Shown piece by piece: positions 7,286 to 13,696 of a DNA stretch of 48,168 nt. Source of the DNA: Candidatus Omnitrophota bacterium (lineage in GTDB: Bacteria; Omnitrophota; Gorgyraeia; Zapsychrales; Fredricksoniimonadaceae); the NCBI GenBank assembly GCA_002753465.1, contig PEAF01000010.1, positions 1-48,168 of the forward strand. Direction: 5' to 3'. The notes beneath the pieces are model-generated. The model ran no database searches. It was not told the origin of the DNA and saw nothing but the letters and a program-made list of their open reading frames with translations. Numbering within the stretch: position 1 is the stretch's first letter; every line of letters begins with the position of its first letter. Both the position numbers and the translations under genes were made by a program.

Positions 7286-7315
7286 TTGACAACGTATGAT
7301 TTATTGTGGTATTCT
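7286..7315 (+). promoter_or_regulatory. Sigma-70 promoter of hipBA
   Basis: A consensus -35 TTGACA (7286-7291), an 18-base spacer and a -10 TATTCT (7310-7315). The leader contains GGGAGAAAGAGG (7331-7342) as the hipB ribosome site. Confidence 0.75.
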
Positions 7316-7344
7316 TTCTTTAGACCATAAAGGGAGAAAGAGGT

Positions 7345-7677
7345 ATGGATTTTCAATCAATGAGTGATAAGGCGATCCTGGCAGAGTTGGGTGCAAGAAT
7401 TCAACGGCGTAGATTGGCTTTGAATATTACGCAGATCGATTTAGTTAATAAAGCCGGTGTCGCGCGCAAGGTAATTCAGAATATTGAGCATGGTTCCAAT
7501 AGTTCAATAAAGGGATTTATCCGTACGCTGAGAGCTTTAGGCAGTATTGATGTTTTGGATCAAATCCTTCCGGTCACTGGCCCTAGTCCGCTTGAATTAG
7601 CAAAATTAAAAGGACGTCAACGCCATTACGCTTCAGGTCGCAAAAAGAAAGACGGTCTTAAAGAGGGTTCTGTATGA
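7345..7677 (+). CDS. hipB: HipB-type XRE antitoxin/repressor
   Basis: A 110-residue helix-turn-helix protein: LGARIQRRRLALNITQIDLVNKAGVARKV (in part) followed by IQNIEHGSNSSIKGFIRTLRALG is a Cro/CI-type five-helix domain covering residues about 10-70. A basic tail, KLKGRQRHYASGRKKKDG, follows. HipB neutralises HipA and represses the operon by binding palindromic operators; two candidate sites lie just upstream of the promoter. The stop overlaps the hipA start by 4 bases, the standard hipBA layout. It belongs to the repeat-bracketed island 6570-9000. Confidence 0.85.
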   Translation: MDFQSMSDKAILAELGARIQRRRLALNITQIDLVNKAGVARKVIQNIEHGSNSSIKGFIRTLRALGSIDVLDQILPVTGPSPLELAKLKGRQRHYASGRKKKDGLKEGSV

Positions 7678-8972
7678 GCCCGGGTATTCGTCGCATTAAT
7701 GTTGCTGAAGTATTTCTTTGGGGGAAATTATTGGGCGCGGTGGCGTGGGATGAAAAGCGCGGGAGTGCGGATTTTGAATATGCCCCTGAATTTATCAAGC
7801 AGGGTTTGAATGTGGCGCCACTGACCATGCCTTTGCGCAGCGTAATTTATTCATTTTCTGAGTTGAAGAAGGCCACTTATCATGGTCTTCCCGGGTTGTT
7901 GGCCGATGCATTGCCGGACCGGTTTGGTAACAGGCTTATTGATCTGTGGCTGTCAACGCATGGTCGAAGTGCCAGTGATTTCAATCCCGTTGAAAGATTG
8001 TGTTATATGGGCACAAGGGCCATGGGAGCCCTGGAGTTTTTACCTGCTTTGGGAGTAAAAAAAGAAAGCGCGGCTCCCATTGAAATGCCAGAACTTGTGG
8101 CCCTGGTCGATCAGGTCTTACATGCACGGGAAGGCTTGAAAGTTAATATTTCGACAAGCAGAAAAAAAGCGCTTCAGTCGATCATACGTGTCGGGACATC
8201 AGCGGGAGGTAATCGGGCGAAAGCGGTTCTAGCCTGGAATCCCAAGACGCATGAGATCCGTTCCGGACAGGTGAAGGCTCCTGTTGGTTTTGAACCGTGG
8301 ATATTGAAATTTGATGGTGTGAATGACAGTAGTTTGGGTGACCCGACAGGGTTTGGGCGTATTGAATATGCGTATTATCTTATGGCCCATAAAGCAGGGA
8401 TCCGGATAATGCCGTGCCGTCTTCTTGAAGAAGGTGGACGGGCGCATTTTATGACAAAGCGGTTTGATCGGGATGAGAAGCATGAAAAGATCCATATGCA
8501 GTCATTGTGCTCGATCGCCCATTATGATTTCAATGCTTCAGGGGAATATGGGTACGAGCAGTTATTCCAGGTAATTTTAAAGCTCAATCTTGGACATGAT
8601 GCCTTGCAAGAGGCTTATCGACGCATGCTTTTTAATGTCATGGCGCGGAATCAGGATGATCATACCCGCAATGTGGCCTTTCTTATGGATAAGGCTGGGA
8701 AGTGGCGGTTATCCCCGGCGTTTGATCTTGTTTGGGCGTATAATCCGTCAGGGGCCTGGACTAATCGTCATCAGATGAGTGTTAATGGCAAGCGCGATGC
8801 CTTTACTGATAAGGATCTCGATATGCCAGCGAAGCAATTTGATATAAGTAAAGCGGCGGATATTCGTAAGGAAGTTAAAGGCGCTGTATCTGAATGGCGT
8901 AAATTTGCGCGGGATGCAGGTGTTGATAAGGGGATGGTTGAAAAGATCCAAGCGACACATAGATTGATTTAA
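7674..8972 (+). CDS. hipA: HipA-type serine/threonine kinase toxin
   Basis: A 432-residue HipA family kinase, close to the usual 430-440. Seen: the N-terminal HipA couple domain (VFLWGKLLGAVAWD... GLPGLLADALPDRFGNRLID); the Gly-rich loop segment GTSAGGNRAKAV; PWILKFDG; the catalytic loop RNQDDHTRNVAF; and the metal motif LSPAFDLVWAY. These residues are all intact, so the kinase looks functional. HipA of E. coli phosphorylates glutamyl-tRNA synthetase and induces dormancy; the target here is unknown. It is coupled to hipB by ATGA. The stop lies directly before the right copy of the 27-bp repeat. Confidence 0.88.
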   Translation: MSPGIRRINVAEVFLWGKLLGAVAWDEKRGSADFEYAPEFIKQGLNVAPLTMPLRSVIYSFSELKKATYHGLPGLLADALPDRFGNRLIDLWLSTHGRSASDFNPVERLCYMGTRAMGALEFLPALGVKKESAAPIEMPELVALVDQVLHAREGLKVNISTSRKKALQSIIRVGTSAGGNRAKAVLAWNPKTHEIRSGQVKAPVGFEPWILKFDGVNDSSLGDPTGFGRIEYAYYLMAHKAGIRIMPCRLLEEGGRAHFMTKRFDRDEKHEKIHMQSLCSIAHYDFNASGEYGYEQLFQVILKLNLGHDALQEAYRRMLFNVMARNQDDHTRNVAFLMDKAGKWRLSPAFDLVWAYNPSGAWTNRHQMSVNGKRDAFTDKDLDMPAKQFDISKAADIRKEVKGAVSEWRKFARDAGVDKGMVEKIQATHRLI

Positions 8973-8973
8973 A

Positions 8974-9000
8974 TGGGTTATATTTACTGGCGCCTATAAC
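8974..9000. repeat. Right 27-bp direct repeat
   Basis: A copy, 26 of 27 identical, of the dehydrogenase 3' end at 6543-6569. It begins 1 base after the hipA stop and keeps the short reading GYIYWRL-stop of the original (GYLYWRL-stop). It may be an insertion duplication, or the last trace of a second dehydrogenase allele. Confidence 0.8.
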
Positions 9001-9012
9001 TAGGAGTATGGA

Positions 9013-10215
9013 ATGAAAGTTTTACAGATATTTGATCAGACAACGCCCTTGGTTAGTGGCTACAGTATGCGCAGTCGGTATATTTCTGAATCGTTAAGTC
9101 GATTAGGGGTGGACCTTCTGGCATTTAGTTCCCCTAATTTTTCGTATAAACAAAACGATGAATTGATCAATGGTGTGCGTTATATACGGACGAACTATAA
9201 GCAAAATAACATCTTTAATAAGTTGCCTATACTTAAAGAGTATAAAACTGTTGCTACGCTTAAAAACGCCATTGCTAAGGCGTGGGATAATAATGTAGGT
9301 CTGATCGATGCGCATTCATCGCCGTTGAATGGTGTTGTTGGTGCGCAGTTAGCCAAACAGTACCGGTTGCCTTTCCTTTATGAGATCAGGGCATTGTGGG
9401 AAGATGCCGCGGTTGATCAGGGGAAGACTAAAGAGGGAGATCTGAGGTATTTGGCGACGCGCTGGCTGGAAACAAGCATCATTAATAAAGCCAATAAAGT
9501 AACTGTCATTTGTGAAGGCTTAAAGAATGATCTTATCGGGCGGGGTGTACCGGCCAGCAAGATCGATGTTATTCCCAATGGTGTCAATTCTGATGAATTT
9601 CAACCATTAGAGAAAGATCACAATTTAGCCAAAGAATTAAACCTCGAGGGTTGTATTGTTTTTGGATACATTGGGACGTTCTTTGTCTTTGAAGGCCTTG
9701 ATCTTCTTATTCGGGCGGCGAAGACGGCGACAAGTCGTAATAAGGACCTTCGTTTTCTTATTGTCGGTGGCGGTTATCACGAAGCTACGCTTAAGAAGAT
9801 GGCTAAAGACCTGGGCGTAGAGGATAAGGTTATTTTTGTCGGCCGTGTCAAGCACGAGGATATCAAGAGGTACTATTCGATCATCGACGCCTTTGTCTAT
9901 CCGCGCATATCCAAAAGGATCACCGAGTTAGTTACGCCGCTCAAGCCTTTGGAAAGCATGGCTATGGAAAAGATCGTTCTTGGAAGTAATGTCGGCGGCA
10001 TTAAAGAATTGGTTACAGATAATTTTAATGGCTTCCTGTTTGAAAAAGAGAATGTTGATGATCTCGTCGACAAGATAGCATATATTTCAAGTCATCTTTC
10101 ATCGTTGGATGCTATGCGAAGGACTGCGCGGAAATATGTTGTCGAAGAGCGTAACTGGCTCACGATCTGTCAGAAATACTTGAGTATTTATAAGGAACTG
10201 GGAGTCACTGTATGA
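9013..10215 (+). CDS. GT4 glycosyltransferase, exosortase-associated type
   Basis: A 400-residue GT-B fold glycosyltransferase. The start MKVLQIFDQTTPLVSGYSMR, the middle YEIRALWEDAAVDQGKTKEG and DLRYLATRWLET closely resemble glycosyltransferases that accompany PEP-CTERM/exosortase loci. The C-terminal donor domain shows VIPNGVNSDEFQP, FGYIGTFFVFEGLDLLIRA, VGGGYHEATLK and the E-x7-E type motif TPLKPLESMAMEKIVL. The ribosome site TAGGAG sits at 9001-9006, directly after the 27-bp repeat. The gene overlaps wecB by 4 bases. It probably adds one sugar during assembly of the exosortase-linked exopolysaccharide. Confidence 0.88.
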   Translation: MKVLQIFDQTTPLVSGYSMRSRYISESLSRLGVDLLAFSSPNFSYKQNDELINGVRYIRTNYKQNNIFNKLPILKEYKTVATLKNAIAKAWDNNVGLIDAHSSPLNGVVGAQLAKQYRLPFLYEIRALWEDAAVDQGKTKEGDLRYLATRWLETSIINKANKVTVICEGLKNDLIGRGVPASKIDVIPNGVNSDEFQPLEKDHNLAKELNLEGCIVFGYIGTFFVFEGLDLLIRAAKTATSRNKDLRFLIVGGGYHEATLKKMAKDLGVEDKVIFVGRVKHEDIKRYYSIIDAFVYPRISKRITELVTPLKPLESMAMEKIVLGSNVGGIKELVTDNFNGFLFEKENVDDLVDKIAYISSHLSSLDAMRRTARKYVVEERNWLTICQKYLSIYKELGVTV

Positions 10216-11327
10216 AGATCCTGAGTATTGTCGGCGCCAGGCCGAATTTTATGAAGATCGCACCGTTTGCACATGCGATCCGCAAATGTCCTTCTGTAAA
10301 GCACGTTATTGTTCATACGGGGCAACATTACGACCAGAAAATGTCGACCTCTTTCTTTGAAGACCTTGATATTCCCATGCCTGATATTAATCTCGAGGTA
10401 GGCTCTGGTTCCCACGCCCAGCAAACAGCCGAGATCATGAAGCGTTTTGAGCCTGTTTTACTGGAGCATAAGCCCGATGTGCTGGTCGTTGTGGGTGATG
10501 TTAATTCCACGATAGCGTGTTCTTTGGTCGCTGCTAAGTTGTCGATACCGATCGCGCATATTGAAGCGGGATTGAGAAGTTTTGATAAGGATATGCCCGA
10601 AGAGATCAACCGGATCCTAACGGACAGAATAACGGATGTATTTTTTACAACATGTATCGAGGCGAATGCACATCTTGTGGCAGAAGGTGCGGCTAAGAAT
10701 AGGATTTTCTTTGTTGGCAATGTCATGATCGATACGCTGATGCATAATTTGAAACGTGCTAACAAGTCGCAAATCCTTTCAAGCTTGCATTTGCAGCCGA
10801 AGGGTTATGCTTTGGTCACATTGCACCGGCCATCGAATGTTGATGATAAGCACAATCTGACGAATATTCTCAACGCTATTAACGTTATCCAGGAGAAGAT
10901 CCCTGTCGTTTTTCCTATCCATCCGCGGACAAAGAAGAATTTCGAATTGTTCGGATTAACGTCAATGGTTCAGGGCATGAAAGGTCTTAAGCTTGTTGAA
11001 CCTTTGGGTTACCTTGATTTCTTGTGCCTTACCAATGGCGCCAAAATGGTAGTCACAGACTCAGGTGGGATTCAGGAGGAGACGACGGTTCTTAAAATTC
11101 CGTGTTTAACGGTTCGTGAGAACACCGAACGTCCTATCACCATTAAAGAAGGTACAAATGTTTTGGTTGGCGTTAAGACGAAGAAGATCGTGAGCGAGGC
11201 TCAAAAAGTCCTGAGTGGAAAGGCTAAAAAGGGACGTATCCCGAAGTATTGGGACGGGAAGGCTTCAGAAAGAATTTTGAATATACTTGTTTCCTTGCAT
11301 AACAAAGGGAAGCTGAGAGTTAAATGA
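10212..11327 (+). CDS. wecB: UDP-N-acetylglucosamine 2-epimerase (non-hydrolysing)
   Basis: A 371-residue WecB family enzyme that interconverts UDP-GlcNAc and UDP-ManNAc in the cytoplasm. Motifs in order: IVGARPNFMKIAPF; VIHTGQHYD; VVVGDVNSTIA; HIEAGLRSFD with EEINR; LVTLHRPSNVDD; FPIHPRTKKN; TDSGGIQEE; and RENTERPITI. Length is normal for the family. It overlaps the GT4 genes on both sides by 4 bases. Together with the dehydrogenase at 5255 it could deliver UDP-ManNAc and its uronate as building blocks of the exopolysaccharide; that pathway pairing is inference. Confidence 0.93.
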   Translation: MKILSIVGARPNFMKIAPFAHAIRKCPSVKHVIVHTGQHYDQKMSTSFFEDLDIPMPDINLEVGSGSHAQQTAEIMKRFEPVLLEHKPDVLVVVGDVNSTIACSLVAAKLSIPIAHIEAGLRSFDKDMPEEINRILTDRITDVFFTTCIEANAHLVAEGAAKNRIFFVGNVMIDTLMHNLKRANKSQILSSLHLQPKGYALVTLHRPSNVDDKHNLTNILNAINVIQEKIPVVFPIHPRTKKNFELFGLTSMVQGMKGLKLVEPLGYLDFLCLTNGAKMVVTDSGGIQEETTVLKIPCLTVRENTERPITIKEGTNVLVGVKTKKIVSEAQKVLSGKAKKGRIPKYWDGKASERILNILVSLHNKGKLRVK

Positions 11328-12424
11328 TAATTCTTCACATCATTAACAATCTGGATTACGGTGGGGCGGAGAGGCTTCTGCTGCAGATGGCGCGCGCCCA
11401 GATCCAGCGTGGGCATAAAGTCAAGATCATCTGTGTTGCACCTGTCGGCGCCATGGCCGACCAAGCCGCCCGGATGAACGTGCCTGTGCTCTCGCTTAAT
11501 GGCGCGGCTGGCTTTTCAATAGTCAATGTCCTGCGTCTGGCCTCGATCATCCATCATGAAAAAACTAATGTTGTCCATAATCACAATCCTCGTGCTCAGA
11601 TCCATGGCACCTTGGCGGCCAGACTTGCGGGGGTCAAGAATATCACTACCCGACATGGTAATGAACGCAAGTCTATTCCATCCTTTATATGGATGCTGAC
11701 GGACATGGTTGTTTTTATTTCAAGGGCGACACAGGCGGCTTTTTTGGTTACCGAGCATGTTAAACGGGGGCGTAGTACTGTTGTGCATAATGGGATCGAC
11801 CTTACAGCGTTTAATTACGGGGACACGTACCATGAATTAAGGGGACACGTACCTAATTCAAAAAGCGAATTAGGTACATGTCCCCTTAATTCCTGTAGGA
11901 TTGGTATCGTAGCCAGGTTAGCACCTGAGAAGGATATTGGAACGTTGATCAAAGCCTTTCAGATCCTGGTTCAGCAAGTGCCGCAGGCTGAGTTGGTTAT
12001 TGCAGGCGACGGCGGCGAGCGCAGTAAACTTGTAGCCTTGGCGCAGAATGATCAGCGGATCAAGTTTCTGGGTAGCCGTGATGATATCCCGGAGCTTATG
12101 CATTCGTTTGATATTTTCGTTTTGGCATCTTTGACGGAAGGGATATCCCTGACGCTCCTGGAGGCCATGGCGGCATCAAAACCTGTGGTGGCGACCCGTG
12201 TGGGTGGAAACCCTGAGGTTGTGGTTGATGGGGAGACGGGGTATCTGGTCCCGGCGCAGGATCCACAGGCCATGGCCGATAAGATCTTGTTACTTTTGAA
12301 TGACCGTGATCTGGCTGTAAAGATGGGCAAGGCAGGGCGTGCCAGTGCTGAGCGGTTCTTCAGCATTGGGTCCATGACGGATAAATATGAGCGGGTGTAT
12401 CAGGATGTTGTTGACAGGGTTTAA
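11324..12424 (+). CDS. GT4 glycosyltransferase carrying an in-frame repeat insertion
   Basis: A 366-residue GT-B enzyme. The N-terminal domain starts [20 protein letters not shown] with [19 protein letters not shown]. The C-terminal domain has [50 protein letters not shown] and [17 protein letters not shown], so donor-site motifs are intact. Between the domains, codons for roughly residues 166-190 are a palindromic repeat (11819-11892) read through without a stop, giving an artificial-looking linker [20 protein letters not shown] and a few more residues. The insertion sits where GT-B enzymes have a flexible linker, so activity may survive. It overlaps wecB by 4 bases. Confidence 0.86.
   Translation: MIILHIINNLDYGGAERLLLQMARAQIQRGHKVKIICVAPVGAMADQAARMNVPVLSLNGAAGFSIVNVLRLASIIHHEKTNVVHNHNPRAQIHGTLAARLAGVKNITTRHGNERKSIPSFIWMLTDMVVFISRATQAAFLVTEHVKRGRSTVVHNGIDLTAFNYGDTYHELRGHVPNSKSELGTCPLNSCRIGIVARLAPEKDIGTLIKAFQILVQQVPQAELVIAGDGGERSKLVALAQNDQRIKFLGSRDDIPELMHSFDIFVLASLTEGISLTLLEAMAASKPVVATRVGGNPEVVVDGETGYLVPAQDPQAMADKILLLLNDRDLAVKMGKAGRASAERFFSIGSMTDKYERVYQDVVDRV
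11819..11892. repeat. REP-like palindromic element inside a coding sequence
   Basis: Left arm 11834-11859 and right arm 11867-11892 (26 bases each) are inverted copies with one mismatch around a 7-base loop. A further half copy GGGGACACGTACC (11819-11831) precedes the hairpin. The same core, GGGGACACGTACC/GGTACATGTCCCC, forms the hairpin at 39018-39061. This is the style of REP elements mobilised by Y1-type (RayT/TnpA-REP) transposases, none of which lies in this window. Confidence 0.8.
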
Positions 12425-12451
12425 ATAACGCAGAGATCCAACAGGCTCAAC

Positions 12452-12480
12452 TTGACAACCACACACGTGTGTGGTATATA
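12452..12480 (+). promoter_or_regulatory. Promoter with a perfect 18-bp palindrome as its spacer
   Basis: -35 TTGACA (12452-12457), a 17-base spacer and -10 TATATA (12475-12480). The palindrome ACCACACACGTGTGTGGT (12458-12475) fills the spacer exactly. A dimeric repressor bound there would occlude RNA polymerase. Six bases separate the -10 from ATG 12487. Confidence 0.75.
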
Positions 12481-12486
12481 TAATTT

Positions 12487-12732
12487 ATGGATAAAAATCT
12501 AATTGTTTTTGAAGATCACAAGATCCGCCGTGTTTACGATGAAGCCACGGAAACATGGTATTTCTCCGTTGTAGATATTATTCAGGCTTTGATCCAGCAG
12601 GCCAATTATGGCGCCGCTAGGAATTATTGGAAAGTATTGAAAAACCGATTAATTAAAGAAGGAAGTCAGTCGGTTACAAAATGTAACCAACTGAAATTAG
12701 AGGCGATTTATTTCACACATAATAAGTGTTAA
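12487..12732 (+). pseudogene. Truncated BRO-N (phage antirepressor-type) gene
   Basis: 81 residues matching the start of BRO-N domain proteins: IVFEDHKIRRVYDEATETWY, FSVVDIIQAL, ARNYWKVLKNRLIKEGSQ and CNQLKLEA. Intact family members continue with a DGK-type segment and a further 150-200 residues; here the frame turns into IYFTHNKC and stops. The gene is probably a 3'-truncated remnant of a prophage- or toxin-antitoxin-linked regulator. It retains a strong promoter with a perfect palindromic operator (12458-12475). The short product might still bind DNA, but that is speculation. vapB follows 27 bases downstream. Confidence 0.7.
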
Positions 12733-12759
12733 TCCTTTGTTGGAAAGAAGGAGGATTAT

Positions 12760-12993
12760 ATGGCCAATGTTACCATGTCGATCGACGATGCACTGTTGCG
12801 CCGGGCGCGCAAGATAGCCTTAGAAAAGAACACCAGCGTGAATGCGATCATCCGCGCGCATTTGCAAGATGTCGTCTCGGCACAGCATGATCAGGGAGAT
12901 GCGCTGGCGAAGCGATTTCTGGCTTCTGTCAAGAAGCTCGGATCGCATGCGTGGAAGAAACCAACTAGCCGTGATGAGTTGTATGAACGCTAA
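12760..12993 (+). CDS. vapB: VapB-type antitoxin
   Basis: A 77-residue antitoxin. The N-terminus MANVTMSIDDALLRRARKIA plus LEKNTSVNAIIRAHLQDVV is the ribbon-helix-helix/AbrB-like DNA-binding start typical of VapB partners of PIN toxins. The C-terminal half (FLASVKKLGSHAWKKPTSRDELYE) would wrap the toxin. A strong ribosome site, GAAGGAGG, lies just upstream. The cognate vapC starts 11 bases before this stop but is destroyed, so the antitoxin is now orphaned. It may persist as a repressor or as anti-addiction. Confidence 0.78.
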   Translation: MANVTMSIDDALLRRARKIALEKNTSVNAIIRAHLQDVVSAQHDQGDALAKRFLASVKKLGSHAWKKPTSRDELYER

Positions 12994-13124
12994 TATCATT
13001 TTAGATACAAATATATTTCATTCTCACGGCGGCTCAAAAGTCAAAATGCCGGACTCTTTTAACCGAAGATCTGGCGCATAACCGCAAGTATGGCATGGTA
13101 AAGGCCGTAAATCCGTTTTTGTAA
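12983..13124 (+). pseudogene. vapC: vapC PIN-domain toxin remnant (internally deleted, frameshifted)
   Basis: ATG 12983 opens MNANIILDTNIF, the classic PIN start with its first catalytic Asp. It then runs into KVKMPDSF and stops at TAA 13079-13081. In the +1 frame the DNA continues TLLTEDLAHNRKYGMVKAVNPF to TAA 13122-13124, which is the usual VapC C-terminus. About 70-80 central codons are missing and the ends are out of frame. The toxin is dead. The remnant overlaps vapB by 11 bases, the usual operon arrangement. Confidence 0.8.
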
Positions 13125-13163
13125 TTTCTTTCTAACGATGGTCGTTGATGATTTCGTGACGTC

Positions 13164-13192
13164 TTGACGTTATAACGTTGTAGTGTTATATT
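13164..13192 (+). promoter_or_regulatory. Promoter with palindromic operator for the RelBE-type pair
   Basis: -35 TTGACG (13164-13169), a 17-base spacer and -10 TATATT (13187-13192). The perfect palindrome ACGTTATAACGT (13167-13178) overlaps the -35, as expected for antitoxin autorepression. Confidence 0.7.
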
Positions 13193-13215
13193 TACCCCGC
13201 ATACAGGAGGTGCTT

Positions 13216-13452
13216 ATGTCCACAACTTTAACAAAGCGGGCGACAGTTTATCTTGACCCAGCCATTCACCGCATCCTGCGCGTCAAGGCCCTGGAAACGG
13301 ATCAGTCCGTGTCTGACATTATCAATGATGCCTTACTGCATGAACTGGCGCAAGACCAGCAGGACCTTGATGCCTTTAAGCAAAGAGCCCATGAACCAGC
13401 CATTTCTTTTGAAGCTTTACTCAAGAAATTAAAGACCGATGGCAAAATATAA
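13216..13452 (+). CDS. RelB/CopG-like antitoxin
   Basis: A 78-residue protein beginning MSTTLTKRATVYLDPAIHRI, with LRVKALETDQSVSDIINDAL: a ribbon-helix-helix DNA-binding domain. The acidic C-terminus, QQDLDAFKQRAHEPAISFEALLKKL, should bind the toxin. The start is placed at 13216 because CAGGAGGTGCTT immediately precedes it; the longer frame from 13183 would begin upstream of the -10 box. The gene overlaps the toxin start by 14 bases. It probably represses its own promoter through the palindrome at 13167-13178. Confidence 0.85.
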   Translation: MSTTLTKRATVYLDPAIHRILRVKALETDQSVSDIINDALLHELAQDQQDLDAFKQRAHEPAISFEALLKKLKTDGKI

Positions 13453-13696
13453 AGTCGAGATCAAGCGTTCGGCTGTTAAAGAAATTGAATCTCTGCCGCG
13501 CAAAGAGATCCTCATCATTCTCGACAGGATCAGGTTATTGGCTGATGATCCAAGGCCGCGCGACGTCCGTAAGCTATCCGGAGATGAGAAGTACAGGATA
13601 CGTTGCGGGGATTACAGGATCTTGTATTTGATCGAGGACGATGTTTTGATCATTTATGTGGTCAAAGTCGGACATCGAAAGGACGTGTATCGTTGA
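13439..13696 (+). CDS. RelE/ParE family toxin
   Basis: An 85-residue RelE superfamily protein: YKVEIKRSAVKEIESLPRKE, ILDRIRLLADDPRPRDVRKL, then EKYRIRCGDYRILYLIEDD and IYVVKVGHRKDVYR. These are the basic residues and terminal Tyr-Arg expected of RelE-type mRNA endoribonucleases, and length is standard. The toxin is complete and preceded by its antitoxin. Its TGA stop overlaps a TTG start codon for the next gene, a GT4 glycosyltransferase, so toxin and sugar-transferase translation look coupled. Choosing between RelE (RNase) and ParE (gyrase poison) from sequence alone is not safe. Confidence 0.87.
   Translation: MAKYKVEIKRSAVKEIESLPRKEILIILDRIRLLADDPRPRDVRKLSGDEKYRIRCGDYRILYLIEDDVLIIYVVKVGHRKDVYR

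Larger units (their letters stand above)
6570..9000. other. 2.4-kb DUF4160/DUF2442 + HipBA island between direct repeats
   Basis: The interval contains DUF4160 (6620), DUF2442 (6873), hipB (7345) and hipA (7674), plus operators, and ends at the right 27-bp repeat. The hipA stop lies 1 base before that repeat. Removing the island would place the dehydrogenase stop about 12 bases from the GT4 start at 9013, with TAGGAG between as its ribosome site. That is a normal operon junction, so insertion into a pre-existing operon is the best explanation. Confidence 0.65.

Noticed and set aside
11819-11892. The palindrome as a transcription terminator
   Set aside because: It lies mid-gene, has no T-tract, and the frame continues with intact glycosyltransferase motifs.
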